Assembly (NCBI GenBank): GCA_964017065.1
Contig: OZ024790.1
Span: 3,528,631 to 3,592,630, forward strand
Direction: 5' to 3'
Origin: Haliclona indistincta
Lineage: Eukaryota > Porifera > Demospongiae > Haplosclerida > Chalinidae
DNA length: 64,000 nucleotides
Below the pieces are notes generated by a model. The model had not been told where the DNA came from, did no database searches, and worked only from the letters and a program-made list of their open reading frames with translations. Numbering within the stretch: the stretch's first letter is position 1; each line of letters opens with the position of its first letter. Positions 22,860 through 32,479 of this stretch are shown here, one piece after another. A program made the position numbers and the translations under genes.

Positions 22860-23462
22860 AGTTTACCTTGTATCACTTTAAGCTAATCGGCCAATCCTGA
22901 TAGCAAACAGCGGACTGCAACTGCGATCACGGCCGGTCCTACACGTCCAGGTAATTAGTATTGCATAACTGAAATATTTGTTGACCTGTCTTGTAACCAT
23001 TCTGTGAGCTTTTTAGTTCTTAGCGCATGAAGTGAAAATTTAATTGATCAGTACAATTTCAGAAATGAACTACACAGCCAATCGTTAGTAGGGATGATCA
23101 ACTTGAAATTCTTTATCTTCTGAACCTGCAGCTTCTGGAGTAAAATTAATGTATCTTTTAAATACTTGCCTTCTCGTCGTAAATCCAATTCTCAACCAGA
23201 TGTAGTCCTAAATTAAAGTTTAACTTAGTTTATTACCTTGTATCAGTGATTTGAAGGGTGTATTGATACATGATTCATTTTACTTCAGACCCTATCAGTG
23301 ACGCTTTATGCTAATCAAAACAACAAACAGCTGACTGCAACTTTGCCAGTTCACATCCAGGTGGGAAGAGAAATTGTTATTGAATAACTGTTGAGCTGTC
23401 TTGTAACCATTCCGTGAGCTTTTTAATACTTGAAGTAAAGGTTCAGTGTTACAACTTCAGAA
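22860..23462 (+). repeat. Tandem duplication of the promoter and first codons of the downstream gene
   Basis: 22880-23210 is a decayed copy of 23310-23710. Shared blocks are GACTGCAACT, TGTCTTGTAACCATTC followed by GTGAGCTTTT, TTTCAGAAATG at the start codon, GAACCTGCAGCTTCTG (the coding repeat), and ATGTATCTTTT with CCTTCT and CGT. The upstream copy therefore includes a relic of the coding start and is not open. The downstream copy serves the intact gene. Confidence 0.75.
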
Positions 23463-24818
23463 ATGTCTGTAGTTGAACTAAATGACATGATAACGCTACT
23501 GAGTGATCCACGAGAAGAACTTGAAACTTCTGAATCTGCAGCTTCTGAACCTGCAGCTTCTGAACCTGCAGCTTCTGAACCTGCAGCTTCTGAACCTGCA
23601 GCTTCTGAACCTGCAGCTTCTGAACCTGCAGTTTCTGAATCTGGAGGATATGTATCTTTTGAACCTATGCCTTCTTATCGTGAATCCAATTCTAATCAAC
23701 TTCAACTAGATATTCCCAATGCTGACAAATGGAATGAAGCCTTGGACAAGTATGATCCACCAAGCTCTGCTGTTGTTTGGGTGGTGTGGCTGATAGGACA
23801 ACTCACCATTTCAGTTCTGTTGCTGACACTGACCGGATTCCATTTTGGACTAGTAAGACCTGATCTGTGCAACACCAATACGACCATCAACAGTATGATT
23901 GTTAACAACTCAACAGATAGCTTGAATGGGTGTGCAGTATCTGGCGCTGTTTTGACAATCGCAATGATAGCATGTCTTCTCAGTATAGTTGATGCAACTG
24001 TAAGCCTACATTATCTAATCCATACAATTAGGAAAAATGCAGAAGGTGGAAATAAAAATGAGGAATGTGAAAACGGAACTGAACGACCGTCATGCAAGTA
24101 CTTATCATCAAAGCAATGTAGATGCATTTCTTACAACTTTCCTTTGAATACAGTGAGAGTATGGTACTGTTGGATACTAGTACATGTCATCTTGCTTACT
24201 ATAGCAGTTAATACCTATACATGGTCGTGGAACAGCAATGACTTGCAAGTGCTGGTTAATACTGCCATCTTCTTTCTAACATGTGCAGTTTACATGTTCT
24301 TTGTTGTTGCTATGTTGATGTGGCATGGATGTTGCTACTGCTGTACATACACAGAGGAAGAATGCTGCCAACTTGACCTAATATTTGCACCAATGCTCAC
24401 TGCAGGATTGATCGTATCCAGTGCAACTATTACAGCAGCCACCCTGGTCATCTTTTATTATCCTACAGCTGAAAATAGCATTAGCCCTATTGGCCGTGTT
24501 ATTTGTGTTGTGTCTGTGTTTTTGTACATCTTTGTAACATCCAGTATCTGGTTGATTTTGTTGAGCTGTTCCTGCACAGAATGGATCAAAAATTACAGCA
24601 TCATCATACCAAGTGTAATAGGCGCCATTGCCGGGTTTGTTTTATTTACTTTAGCCTTTATTTCTATTGCTGTGTTTTTAGCAAAAAGCACATCTTTGCT
24701 GTTCTTATTTATAGTGCCTCCTCCATTTATAGCTTTCATTGCTTTTATGACAGTACTTATTTGTAGAACTTATCAATGTATCAGAAAGATTAGTGCTAGT
24801 ATTAAGTTTTGTTGCTGA
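23463..24818 (+). CDS. Eight-segment membrane protein with Ser-Glu-Pro-Ala repeats (family R, member 3)
   Basis: Single-exon ORF of 451 aa, paralogous to 1674-2873 but with an extra N-terminal domain of about 95 aa. That domain contains about seven tandem SEPAA pentapeptides (residues about 22-58), encoded by near-identical 15-bp units, then an acidic and Tyr-containing stretch (YVSFEPMPSYRE). Membrane segments lie at about 102-127, 155-180, 232-254, 262-288, 305-332, 341-366, 376-402 and 407-430. The signature WVVWLIGQLT opens segment 1, and NTVRVWYCWILVHVILLTIA marks segment 3. The first outside loop has NTT, NNST-type glycosylation motifs and Cys. The tail after segment 8 is short and basic. 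It is divergent to the family L gene at 20834. Function unknown. Confidence 0.87.
   Translation: MSVVELNDMITLLSDPREELETSESAASEPAASEPAASEPAASEPAASEPAASEPAVSESGGYVSFEPMPSYRESNSNQLQLDIPNADKWNEALDKYDPPSSAVVWVVWLIGQLTISVLLLTLTGFHFGLVRPDLCNTNTTINSMIVNNSTDSLNGCAVSGAVLTIAMIACLLSIVDATVSLHYLIHTIRKNAEGGNKNEECENGTERPSCKYLSSKQCRCISYNFPLNTVRVWYCWILVHVILLTIAVNTYTWSWNSNDLQVLVNTAIFFLTCAVYMFFVVAMLMWHGCCYCCTYTEEECCQLDLIFAPMLTAGLIVSSATITAATLVIFYYPTAENSISPIGRVICVVSVFLYIFVTSSIWLILLSCSCTEWIKNYSIIIPSVIGAIAGFVLFTLAFISIAVFLAKSTSLLFLFIVPPPFIAFIAFMTVLICRTYQCIRKISASIKFCC
23516..23642 (+). repeat. In-frame 15-bp coding minisatellite
   Basis: About seven copies of GCTTCTGAACCTGCA-type units encode SEPAA. Near identity at silent positions indicates recent expansion by slippage or unequal exchange, so length polymorphism is likely. 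Confidence 0.9.
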
Positions 24819-26034
24819 AACACCGCTGAAACACATAATTTTATGTAATAATTAAGAAATTTTTTCTTTATGTTTATTAAAATAATTATTGTAGATGGTT
24901 TCAAGGTCAGTTAATGTATAATTATTTTGAAGGAGACGATTTTTAAGTAATAGTTAATGTAGGTAAGGAGTGCTCTTCGTGATTTATGGCACTAGACCAC
25001 AGCCCGAGTGCCATAAATCACGTAGAGCAGGACTTACCTACATTAAGTGGTTTAAAGTATATGCCGCGGCTGACTAGACCAAGCTGTAACGCTATAACCG
25101 AGTGAATCAGCGAAAACGTGCTATATAGTAGTTATATACCGATCAGGAGGTATTGAAGCGATTTAAAGCCCGCGGGCATAGCCCATGGGCTTTAAATGCT
25201 TAAACACCGACAGTGAGGTATATAACTACTTTAAACCATAGTGCGCTGCTTGCCTGACGTCTAGATGGCTATCTTACGTCGCAGGAAGACCGCAGAGCAG
25301 CCCGAGCGCCGTTTCTTTGTGGATTCTCGAACGCGGCGGCCATCTTGAAACGCGTGCGGGCTGTACACGATTTATAGCCCTCATTAACACTCGTTACATC
25401 AAAGAGAATTATTCATACTATGGTTTAAATGGGAATTAAAACACGTTCAATATGACGCTGATATTGTACGGTGGGCGGTGATCACGAAGTTCGTGATTTA
25501 CTGGAAGCGCGGTGCCTTTGATTTCGCCCACGCATATACTTTAAAATTGGTCAATGGCAAGAGGGCGGATAGTCAACCTGTGTGCGTTTGCCACGTGGTT
25601 TCTCACGCTGTCTAGTCTTCACTCTTGAGCAGATGTCTTCAGCTCCACCCTCCCCTTGGGATATAATTATAATGGCAACCTCTCCCGAGGCTGTATTACA
25701 TTTTAGACCACAGCTAAGCGATGTTGACCAATCAGGTTGCGTAGCTGCGGGTCTATAAATCTCATAATGGAATCCCTCCACGGCCGCGAATTCAGAATGG
25801 AATCCCACCACACGGCGCAGATTATGGTTCGGTGCGTGGAGTTCTACTGAAGATTTTAACAGCGCTCGCGTGTCTTTGCTCGTCGTTCGCGTCGTTTCTG
25901 TTTGCTGTTGCTATGGTTTAAATCAGTTAGACAGCGCATCCAATCGGATCTACGCGATGTAGAAGCCCTCGCGCCGTTACCATAGCGGCGACCAGTATAA
26001 TTAATAATAGTTGTTATAATAATATTAATATCTA
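24819..26034. repeat. Nested inverted repeats, no gene
   Basis: 24954-25046 is a 93-bp hairpin with arms TTAATGTAGGTAAGGAGTGC and the inverse ending ACTTACCTACATTAA; its inner arms spell GTGATTTATGGCACT. 25128-25240 is a second inverted structure (ATAGTAGTTATATACC with GGTATATAACTACTTT), and inside it lies a GATTTAAAGCCCGCGGGC palindrome with GCCCATGGGCTTTAAAT. The rest to 26034 is GC-richer single-copy-looking sequence without coding signal. Confidence 0.6.
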
Positions 26035-26440
26035 GACTAAGGATTGCCAAATGGACGATACTGGAACTTAGGCTGAAAAACGAAATGCGAGAAAATTGGT
26101 TGTAATCGTTGCCTGCAACAACACTGAATGTCTCTATAGTATCGTCAAAAGACACATACATGTAGTTGATAGTGTTTTTCATGTCTGCAGCATCATCAGC
26201 ACCTCTTGTCTTTATAAGTTTAGAAGTCACCTCGAGAATCATCTTTATAGAGTGATTCTGTGTCAAGCAGCGGCATAATATCAGGAACATAATGTGCCAA
26301 CCAATGGATTGACTAAACCGAGTACCACCATGTATAAGAGGGAATGTAGCATTCATTTGGTGTGATATGGTTGCTTGCATTGCTTGACATGTTAAAGTTG
26401 CTGCAGTTGTTGAATTGATGGTAGTATGTTGCTGATATTA
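26035..26440 (-). pseudogene. Fragment of the Pro/Gln-rich membrane protein family (relative of 48998-46558)
   Basis: On the minus strand this matches the intact gene's region around 47455-47395 plus 47130-46805. It keeps recognisable pieces of CYIPSGNLLYMVVLSLVNPLVGTLMF and MILGMISKVIK, but frames are broken and the 3' part is diverged. It has no MITE where the 46-49 kb gene carries one (GGTTGCTTGCATTGCTTGAC is continuous), so it acts as an empty-site reference. Its left and right limits are approximate. Confidence 0.75.
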
Positions 26441-26544
26441 TTATTGCCGATCAGCAATGATATGTAGGAAGGTTCCAGTTAGGTACAGGAGGAATGCCGC
26501 CTAATTAATATTCATAATTCAATTAACCACGCCCGTTCTTTGCT

Positions 26545-26735
26545 AGCTACTAAACCCTAAACCCTAAAAAAAACCTTCTCCTAACTGCGCAAAGTCTGGA
26601 GGGTCTTCCTAACCCGGGCCTTCAGCCCATGATAAGCCTAAGGATCGTCGGGAGGGTATCCTAACCCGGGCCTTCGGCTCTTCGGGTAAGCCTAAAGATC
26701 GTCGGGAGGGTCGTCCTAAACGAGTCTCGTTAAGG
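26545..26735. repeat. GGATCGTCGGGAGGGT hairpin-repeat block
   Basis: It begins CTACTAAACCCTAAACC and continues with two to three units of AAGGATCGTCGGGAGGGT plus CTAACCCGGGCCTTCGGC. Related blocks occur at 29590-29715, 41905-42020, 57265-57380 and 57870-58090. Its place inside the Mutator-like termini suggests it is subterminal sequence that was spread by several elements. Confidence 0.7.
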
Positions 26736-27591
26736 GTGGAAATTCCAAACATCAGGATTACGAATATTTTGGTTTCTACTGTTAGTTGAAGACAGTCCCA
26801 CTGATCACCCAAGAAAGTCGCCATTCGTCTTGTGGGCGTAGCAAGCCCCACCCAATGACGAAAAGTTGCGTTTCTTTCCTGAGCATGCCACACCCACACA
26901 AAATGTCAGACATAAACTTTAGTAGACAAGGAAGAAACGTATGTATCGGATTTTGCAAAAAGGTCTCTGTCTGTAAGTTACAGAGGGGCGAATATTTAAT
27001 GAGAAGACACGATTTCGGCAAAAATCCCCTACCAGCAAGAGCGATGGAAGAAGATACATCTCCTTTTGCCAGAGCGCCAAAAAAATGCCACCTGACGCCC
27101 TATCGCCCTCTCCACGACCCACCCACCCCTATGTGGGTCTCTCGTGATTGCCGAGTACGAAATAATTTTGTTCTAAATACGGCAAGTGCTATTGGAGTGT
27201 GGGTACACCCATTTTCCTTGTAAAACGGGCAAGTAATAACCAAGACACTGTAGATTATATTGTGCAAAGGGCAGCAAGAAAGAATAGTTCGGGTTTTCCT
27301 GGCTTAAGCGCAGACTTCCTAATTACTTTACTCAACAGGGTTCTCCTCAGTACTCGCGCTTGTGCGAGTAATTGCTTCGTTTAATAGGAGGAATTTCCTC
27401 TTGTAAGCGCGGGAACTCAGCGCGCGTTCAATTCAGTCACAGTTACTAACTTGAGTTGACTCGCTGTTGCAGCCGTTTCAATTGCTCCAACTTAGTCTGA
27501 GCTATATAGTACGCTTATACTACCACAAAGTACCAAATTAGCAAGCTATCCTAGCGATCGGACCGCCAGCTGGTGATCATCGACATTGGTC

Positions 27592-29045
27592 ATGAATGAC
27601 TCGGAAGAGAATGAAGACTCGGAACAAAGATGGTCAGATTCAGATTTTGAATGTCCAGGTCATGGGACTACATTTAAGAGACTTTTGACAGTCAGTTATC
27701 AGTTGTGATCTGAATCTAAATTCTCTTTTCACAATTACAGTCATCATCTGAGTCTTGCTATGATGAATCTACTGAAGAATTGACTAAGTTCAAAACCGTA
27801 AGTTTATAGTAAAGTACATGCATATCAATCGGTATGAATCTTTGAGTAGAAATCACAGGTAAATGATGTACCTACAAGTAGCAGTGAGCCTGCTGTCAAG
27901 AAGTCTAAGCTAATTGTAAGACAACACAACATGTTTCTGTCGTAATAATAATTTATATACATTTTACAGCTAAAGAAATATTCGTAGCTGAGAGTGCGTG
28001 GTCTCCTCTGAACTAACGATTATTTTTATTTTGTATCATTCCCTACACCACTGCTTTATTTCATTGTATTCACATTGTATTCACCCTGGAGTAACACTGT
28101 ATTAAATTAAATTTCTACTCTTTCCATGTACTGTCAGTGGTTGCACTAAAGTTTACAATCGATATGACAATCTCAGCAGTCACCTGAAAATGGTGCATGG
28201 AGTAAAGCTGATGAAAAAGGAAGGGAGGTTCACTTGCCCCAAATGTGACTCTAGTTTTTTTCATGCAACACGACTGAGTTCACACATGACCCGAGAGCAT
28301 AAAATCTCTATTGGCAATAACTATTTCTACATCAAACGACAGCAATTTTACTTTATACACTTTTATTTCAGTCACTGAAAATCATGAATTTTCAAGCAGA
28401 GATGAATTTCTCCAATGGAAAGCATTGGAAGAAAAGAAGACATACACTTGGTATATTAAGCCAAAAGGAGGAGCAACTAAAAAGTGCAGGTTAGCTGCTA
28501 TAAGTGTAAGTATACAGGCATCTTATTTTATGCAGAACTATACACTTGTTGCCGCGACGGCAAATCCAAAGTCAAAAAAGCAACAAAAAGAAAAAAGCGC
28601 AGTTCCAGGAAGCTAGATGACACTGGATATTGCCTTTCCAGAATGTCTGTTATAGAGAGTGATAGTGGAGCTATTTCTGTTCGTTATATCAAGACCCACA
28701 CAAATCACAGACTTACATACACAATACATGATGGAGCAGGATCATTGGGTGACACACATCGAGCTATTGGCTGTATCATGCTACTTTCAAGTGCCAATTT
28801 TCTTTTGCTGTTCAACACCTGGTTCAGGACCACACTGGCAAACCATCCAACCACTTCGCCATTCATTTCGATACCCAGATCTTGCTGGTAGCCCCTTGGA
28901 TAGTGTTCCTGGGCCATCTCATTTTGAACTTCATTATGAGATGAATTGTCACTACAACAGCATCGTGTCTGTAGCAAGTGGAAAGGTGTGTGAGAGTATC
29001 CCAGTAATTAACCCTCTCCCAGACAAGTTTGTAGAATTGGATTAA
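27592..29045 (+). pseudogene. Transposon gene with C2H2 zinc finger, FLYWCH/WRKY-GCM1-like and OTU-like regions
   Basis: Candidate exons with GT-AG borders are 27592-27690 (acidic start MNDSEENEDSEQRWSDSDFE), 27741-27797 (SSSESCYDESTEEL) and 27859-27915, all phase 0. Later segments hold TCPKCDSSFFHATRLSSHMTREH (a C2H2 finger, 28190-28310). A FLYWCH/WRKY-GCM1-like pattern follows in 28375-28720 (EFLQWKALEE, YYKC-type Cys, IKTHTNH). A different frame at 28725-29045 contains WVTHIELLAVSCY and LHYEMNCHYNSIVSV, resembling the C-terminal half of an OTU cysteine protease with its catalytic His. The nucleophile Cys part is not seen. Frame changes near 28500 and 28730 and a missing DDE core suggest a deleted, broken gene. 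Exon joins after 27915 are uncertain. Confidence 0.5.
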
Positions 29046-29754
29046 GATAGTATAAACTGTATTAAAATTTTAGACAACAAAATTACATTATTTTGCAAAA
29101 TACTACAAGGTCACAGCTGATGTCAGTCCTGAGACATTCAATAAGCACTTGAGAGATTCGTGCAGACTGCTTGTGTCGGGTTCGGGAATCATGGAATGGC
29201 ATAGAAGGTATTATCAACAACCATACAATCATCTAGAGAAGTGACAATGATAAAAGTTTGAATATAGCTTTATATATAGGATCTCAGAATAAAACACTTT
29301 CTGACAAATAAAACATACACTTGCAACTCACCTATCGCAAAAAAATGCTCATCAGGGTCAACTTGATTGAGACTACATGTTTATTTGGAGCAACCTCACC
29401 AGACTGCATGTACAGAGGTCGGGGCAGAGTATTAAAGATGTATACTAGCTATATATTCTAGGTGCTTACCAACGCACTAGTAGCGCTACCATCTCGTGTC
29501 CACTGGCAAAGGCGGTTGCTGAGAGCTCGGCTGAGAGAGGGGAAGTCTCTTGTAATTAGTATCGATGATGACTCGCATAACGCGAGTGCTGAGGAGGACC
29601 CTATTAATTAGGAAGTCTCCGCTTAACGAGACTCGTCCTAAACAGGACCTTCGGCCGTCGGGAGGGTTGTTCTGAACAGACCCTCCAGTGGCCCTCACTA
29701 AGGATCGTCGAGCAATTAGGTAAAAACTTAACTTTCTGAATTAAAAAAAATTAA

Positions 29755-29885
29755 AAAAAATTGCACACAGCGAGTATCGAACCCTGTACTATTGCATTAC
29801 AAGGCACTATACTTACTATACTACACTATACTATACTTATATTAAACCGTTGAGCCACCGGAACCTGCTGACAGGTCAACGCTAA
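29755..29885 (-). repeat. tRNA-derived (SINE-like) segment
   Basis: On the minus strand GGTTCCGGTGGCTCAACGGT contains a good pol III A box (TGGCTCAACGG), and GGGTTCGATACTCGC is a B box. A TA-rich expansion (TATACTTACTATACTACACT) separates them. The acceptor stem cannot pair, so this is not a functional tRNA. A shorter cleaner relative is at 58140-58225. Confidence 0.6.
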
Positions 29886-29989
29886 AAACAAGCCTTTATA
29901 GTGATTCTGTACGCGCGGGCATGGTTAATTGAATTATGAATATTAATTAGGCGGTATTCCTCCTGTACCTAACCAGAACCATGTAGGAA

Positions 29990-30319
29990 TGACCTCGAAC
30001 TAAGATGGCGGCTACTCATGTGTGAAAATGAGTTTTCGCACATAATATCTCTATTGTTATACATTTCTACTGTATTTTAACTATCTCTAAGCGAATCTCA
30101 AGTGTAAGCGCTTGTAGGAAGTCTATGAAAGTCGCCGGGACTGCTTGCTTGACGACGAAAATCAAGATGGCGACTCTCATGGAGCCGTCGCAAATCTTCG
30201 CTGTTTTACCGTTTCTCGAGATTCCAGACATCTAGGATTGATCCGACGATTGTTCTGAGCATGGAAATACCAATGGCGAAGCTGACAGACGTTTCTAAAG
30301 TGGTAAACTAAAATCGCCG
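29990..30319. other. Right flank of the Mutator-like element, no gene
   Basis: 29990-30050 continues the sequence interrupted by the element (AAGATGGCGGCTACTCATGT). Nothing further recognised up to the microsatellite. Confidence 0.4.
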
Positions 30320-30335
30320 CCCACGCGAATTGTTC

Positions 30336-30502
30336 ATCTTTCTTTCTTTCTTTCCTCCCTCCCTCCCTTCTCTCTTTCTCTCTTTCTCTCTTTCTCTCCG
30401 CTTTCTCTCTTTCTCTCTTTCTCTCCGCTTTCTCTCTTTCTCTCCGCTTTCTCTCTTTCTGTCTTTCTTTCTTTCTTTCTTTCTTTGTTTCTTTCTTTCT
30501 TT
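30336..30502. repeat. CTTT/CTCTTT microsatellite
   Basis: Pyrimidine tract of (TTTC)n and (TCTC)n units. Lys/Arg/Glu-rich or Phe/Leu/Ser-rich frames across it are artefacts of composition. Confidence 0.95.
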
Positions 30503-31260
30503 GGTGCAGTTCGAATTCGGCAAGATAATGTATTCTTTTTGTTTCCACCATTGTTCGCTTTTTATGCATTCATGCACGCTGCAGCCTGGATTGCACAGCA
30601 TACGAGCCCCGCCCACTCTTATTTATAATTTTTTGTATGGCTGTGATACTATCTGGTAAGCAGCAGAACGGTGATACTACACGAGCTTACTCGGTGAGTT
30701 GTTCTTCGAAGTCTCCAGACGCCAATATGTGCTCTCCATACGGCGATACCCTGCCAATAAATTCGTGTGATTGATCACGTGCGTATTATGTAATCACAAT
30801 AATTATGGCGTCAAACATTCAGCTGACGACTGTTCGTGATCGTGAGCTCGTCAAATTTATATCGTCGTTTCACTAAAAACTAAGTTCAAGAGGCACCTGC
30901 CAGGAGAATTTCACGACTGTTCGTGGGTGTTTTAGTCTCGGCATTGCTCGCGTAAAGGCGCTAGGCGCGCTGAAGAAAGAAAGAAAGAAAGAAGAAAGAA
31001 TAAGAAAACGAAGATGACGAAACTCGATTTTCACCGTTTCCAGGTTCGTCACTTTAGTAACAATTTCGAGCAATCTCCTTGCTACTGTAAGATGAGGCAA
31101 CGCCAGAGAGCAGATCTAAGTGTCTTTGGACGTATACAATTCATCACCAGGCGAAATATCAGCGTTTGAACGCTAATACATTGTATGTAGCCGCCATCTT
31201 GTTTTCTCGTTCATCCCTACATAGGGAGTCACTACCGTGCCTCCCTAATACCACCACTCA
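30503..31260. repeat. Dispersed repeat R1, copy 1
   Basis: Shared with 33236-33620, 52585-53415 and 55363-56125. Landmarks are GCATACGAGCCCCGCCCAC, GTTCTTCGAAG-CTCCAGAC, AGAATTTCACGACTGTTCGT, ACGAAACTCGATTTTCACCG, GTCTTTGGACGTATACAATT and the terminal TACATAGGGAGTCACTACCG. No coding capacity; the family is unknown. Confidence 0.7.
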
Positions 31261-31292
31261 CTGGACAGGTGTTTACATACTCCATCTTTGCA

Positions 31293-32399
31293 TAGAGGAA
31301 GTGATCGATTAACGGACACCATGAATAATCGGACGCCGTCACAACTTTTTCGCGAGATGAAGCGAACGCCTATCCTTGCAGCTGTGAAGCTAGGCCTCCC
31401 CTGTACATATTTACACTATTATAACAACTGGCTGTTTTTGCGTTTAATAGTAAGGCCTGCATAATGAACAATATCGGACTAGACAATGATCGGACGGTTA
31501 TAATCATTTTTCGACAAACGCTGTCAACACTCTGACAATTAGTTAAAACTTAAAACAAATATGTCAGTGAATACCTACATCAGTGCTCTATTAACATAGT
31601 AATGGGCGACAGCAACTGTCTGAGTACAAGCTTGCAGCGACTACTTCTCACCCTACAGGTAACGCCCTCAATAATCGGTCAACCAAAATGTGATCTTAAA
31701 TTGCAACGCTCGCTGGGATCGCATCAACGACGAAGTAAGTCCATAACTATAATTAGTATGTCTGTGTTTAGTGATCATATGTCGTTTCAGGTGTTTATTC
31801 ACTCACTGAGCTTTCCTTGTATACCTTGTGCTACACCACACATGATGACGCCAAATAACCGAATGCATTTCAATTCTCAGTATGCTATGGCTATATGACA
31901 CCTGAAACAGCATACGATCACTAAACACAGTCATACTAATTATATTTATGGGCTTACTTCGTCGTTGATGCGATCCCAGCGAGCGTTGCAATTTAAGATC
32001 ACATTTTGGTCGACCGATTATTGAGGGCGTTACCTGTAGGGTGAGAGCTAGTCGCTGCAAGCTTGTACTCAGACAGTTGCTGTCGCCCATTACTATGTTA
32101 ATAGAGCACTGATGTAGGTATTCACTGAACATATTTGTTTTAAGTTTTAACTAATTGTCAGAGTGTTGACAGCGTTTGTCGAAAAATGATTATAACCGTC
32201 CGATCATTGTCTAGTCCGATATTGTTCATTATGCAGGCCTTACTATTAAACGCAAAAACAACCAGTTGTATAATAGTGTAAATATGTACAGGAGAGGCCT
32301 AGCTTCACAGCTGCAAGAATAGGCGTTCGCTTCATCTCGCGAAAAAGTCGTGACGGCGTCCGATTATTCATGGTGTCCGTTAATCGATCATTTCCTCTA
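31293..32399. repeat. 1.1-kb near-perfect palindrome (foldback element)
   Basis: Two arms of about 500 bp (31293-31797 and 31893-32399) are inverted copies around a roughly 95-bp centre. Outer ends are TAGAGGAAGTGATCGATTAA and its inverse ATTTCCTCTA. Inner ends are GTTTCAGGTGT and ACACCTGAAAC. The terminal TA on each side could be a TA target duplication. Small frames inside (for example 31602) occur in both arms and are not evidence of a gene. Confidence 0.9.
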
Positions 32400-32479
32400 G
32401 TAGGATTTGGACTAGACAGATGTCCAGGGTCACAGTGACACAAAGATTACATTGAGCATTGATGAGTGAGTTATATAAA

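Larger units (their letters stand above)
26471..29980 (+). mobile_element. Mutator-like DNA transposon, 3510 bp, 9-bp target duplication
   Basis: Inverted termini of about 65-70 bp begin GGTTCCAGTTAGGTACAGGA at the left and GGTTCTGGTTAGGTACAGGA (inverse strand) at the right. The 9-mer ATGTAGGAA flanks both ends perfectly (26462-26470, 29981-29989). An unoccupied version of the flanking sequence exists at about 13.98-14.06 kb. Subterminal regions share further inverted blocks (GACTTCCTAATTA at 27310 versus TAATTAGGAAGTCTCCGCTT at 29606) and GGATCGTCGGGAGGGT hairpin repeats. The internal gene (27592-29045) carries DNA-binding and OTU-like domains. A 9-bp duplication with such termini is the hallmark of Mutator-like elements. 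No complete transposase core is visible, so this copy is probably non-autonomous or internally deleted. Confidence 0.8.

Noticed and set aside
22366..22900. Two overlapping plus-strand ORFs upstream of the family R gene
   Set aside because: They lie across a MITE with inverted ends and TTA duplication, so they are element sequence.
29755..29885. Functional tRNA gene
   Set aside because: A and B boxes are present but the acceptor stem does not pair and a TA-rich insertion disrupts the body.
30177..30616. Lys/Arg/Glu-rich coiled-coil-like ORF
   Set aside because: Encoded by a CTTT/CTCT tract, open in multiple frames.
31602..31898. MGDSNCLSTSL looked like an OTU protease nucleophile motif that might pair with the OTU-like piece at 28.7-29.0 kb
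   Set aside because: It occurs in both arms of the 1.1-kb palindrome, lacks the rest of the OTU fold, and is outside the Mutator-like element.
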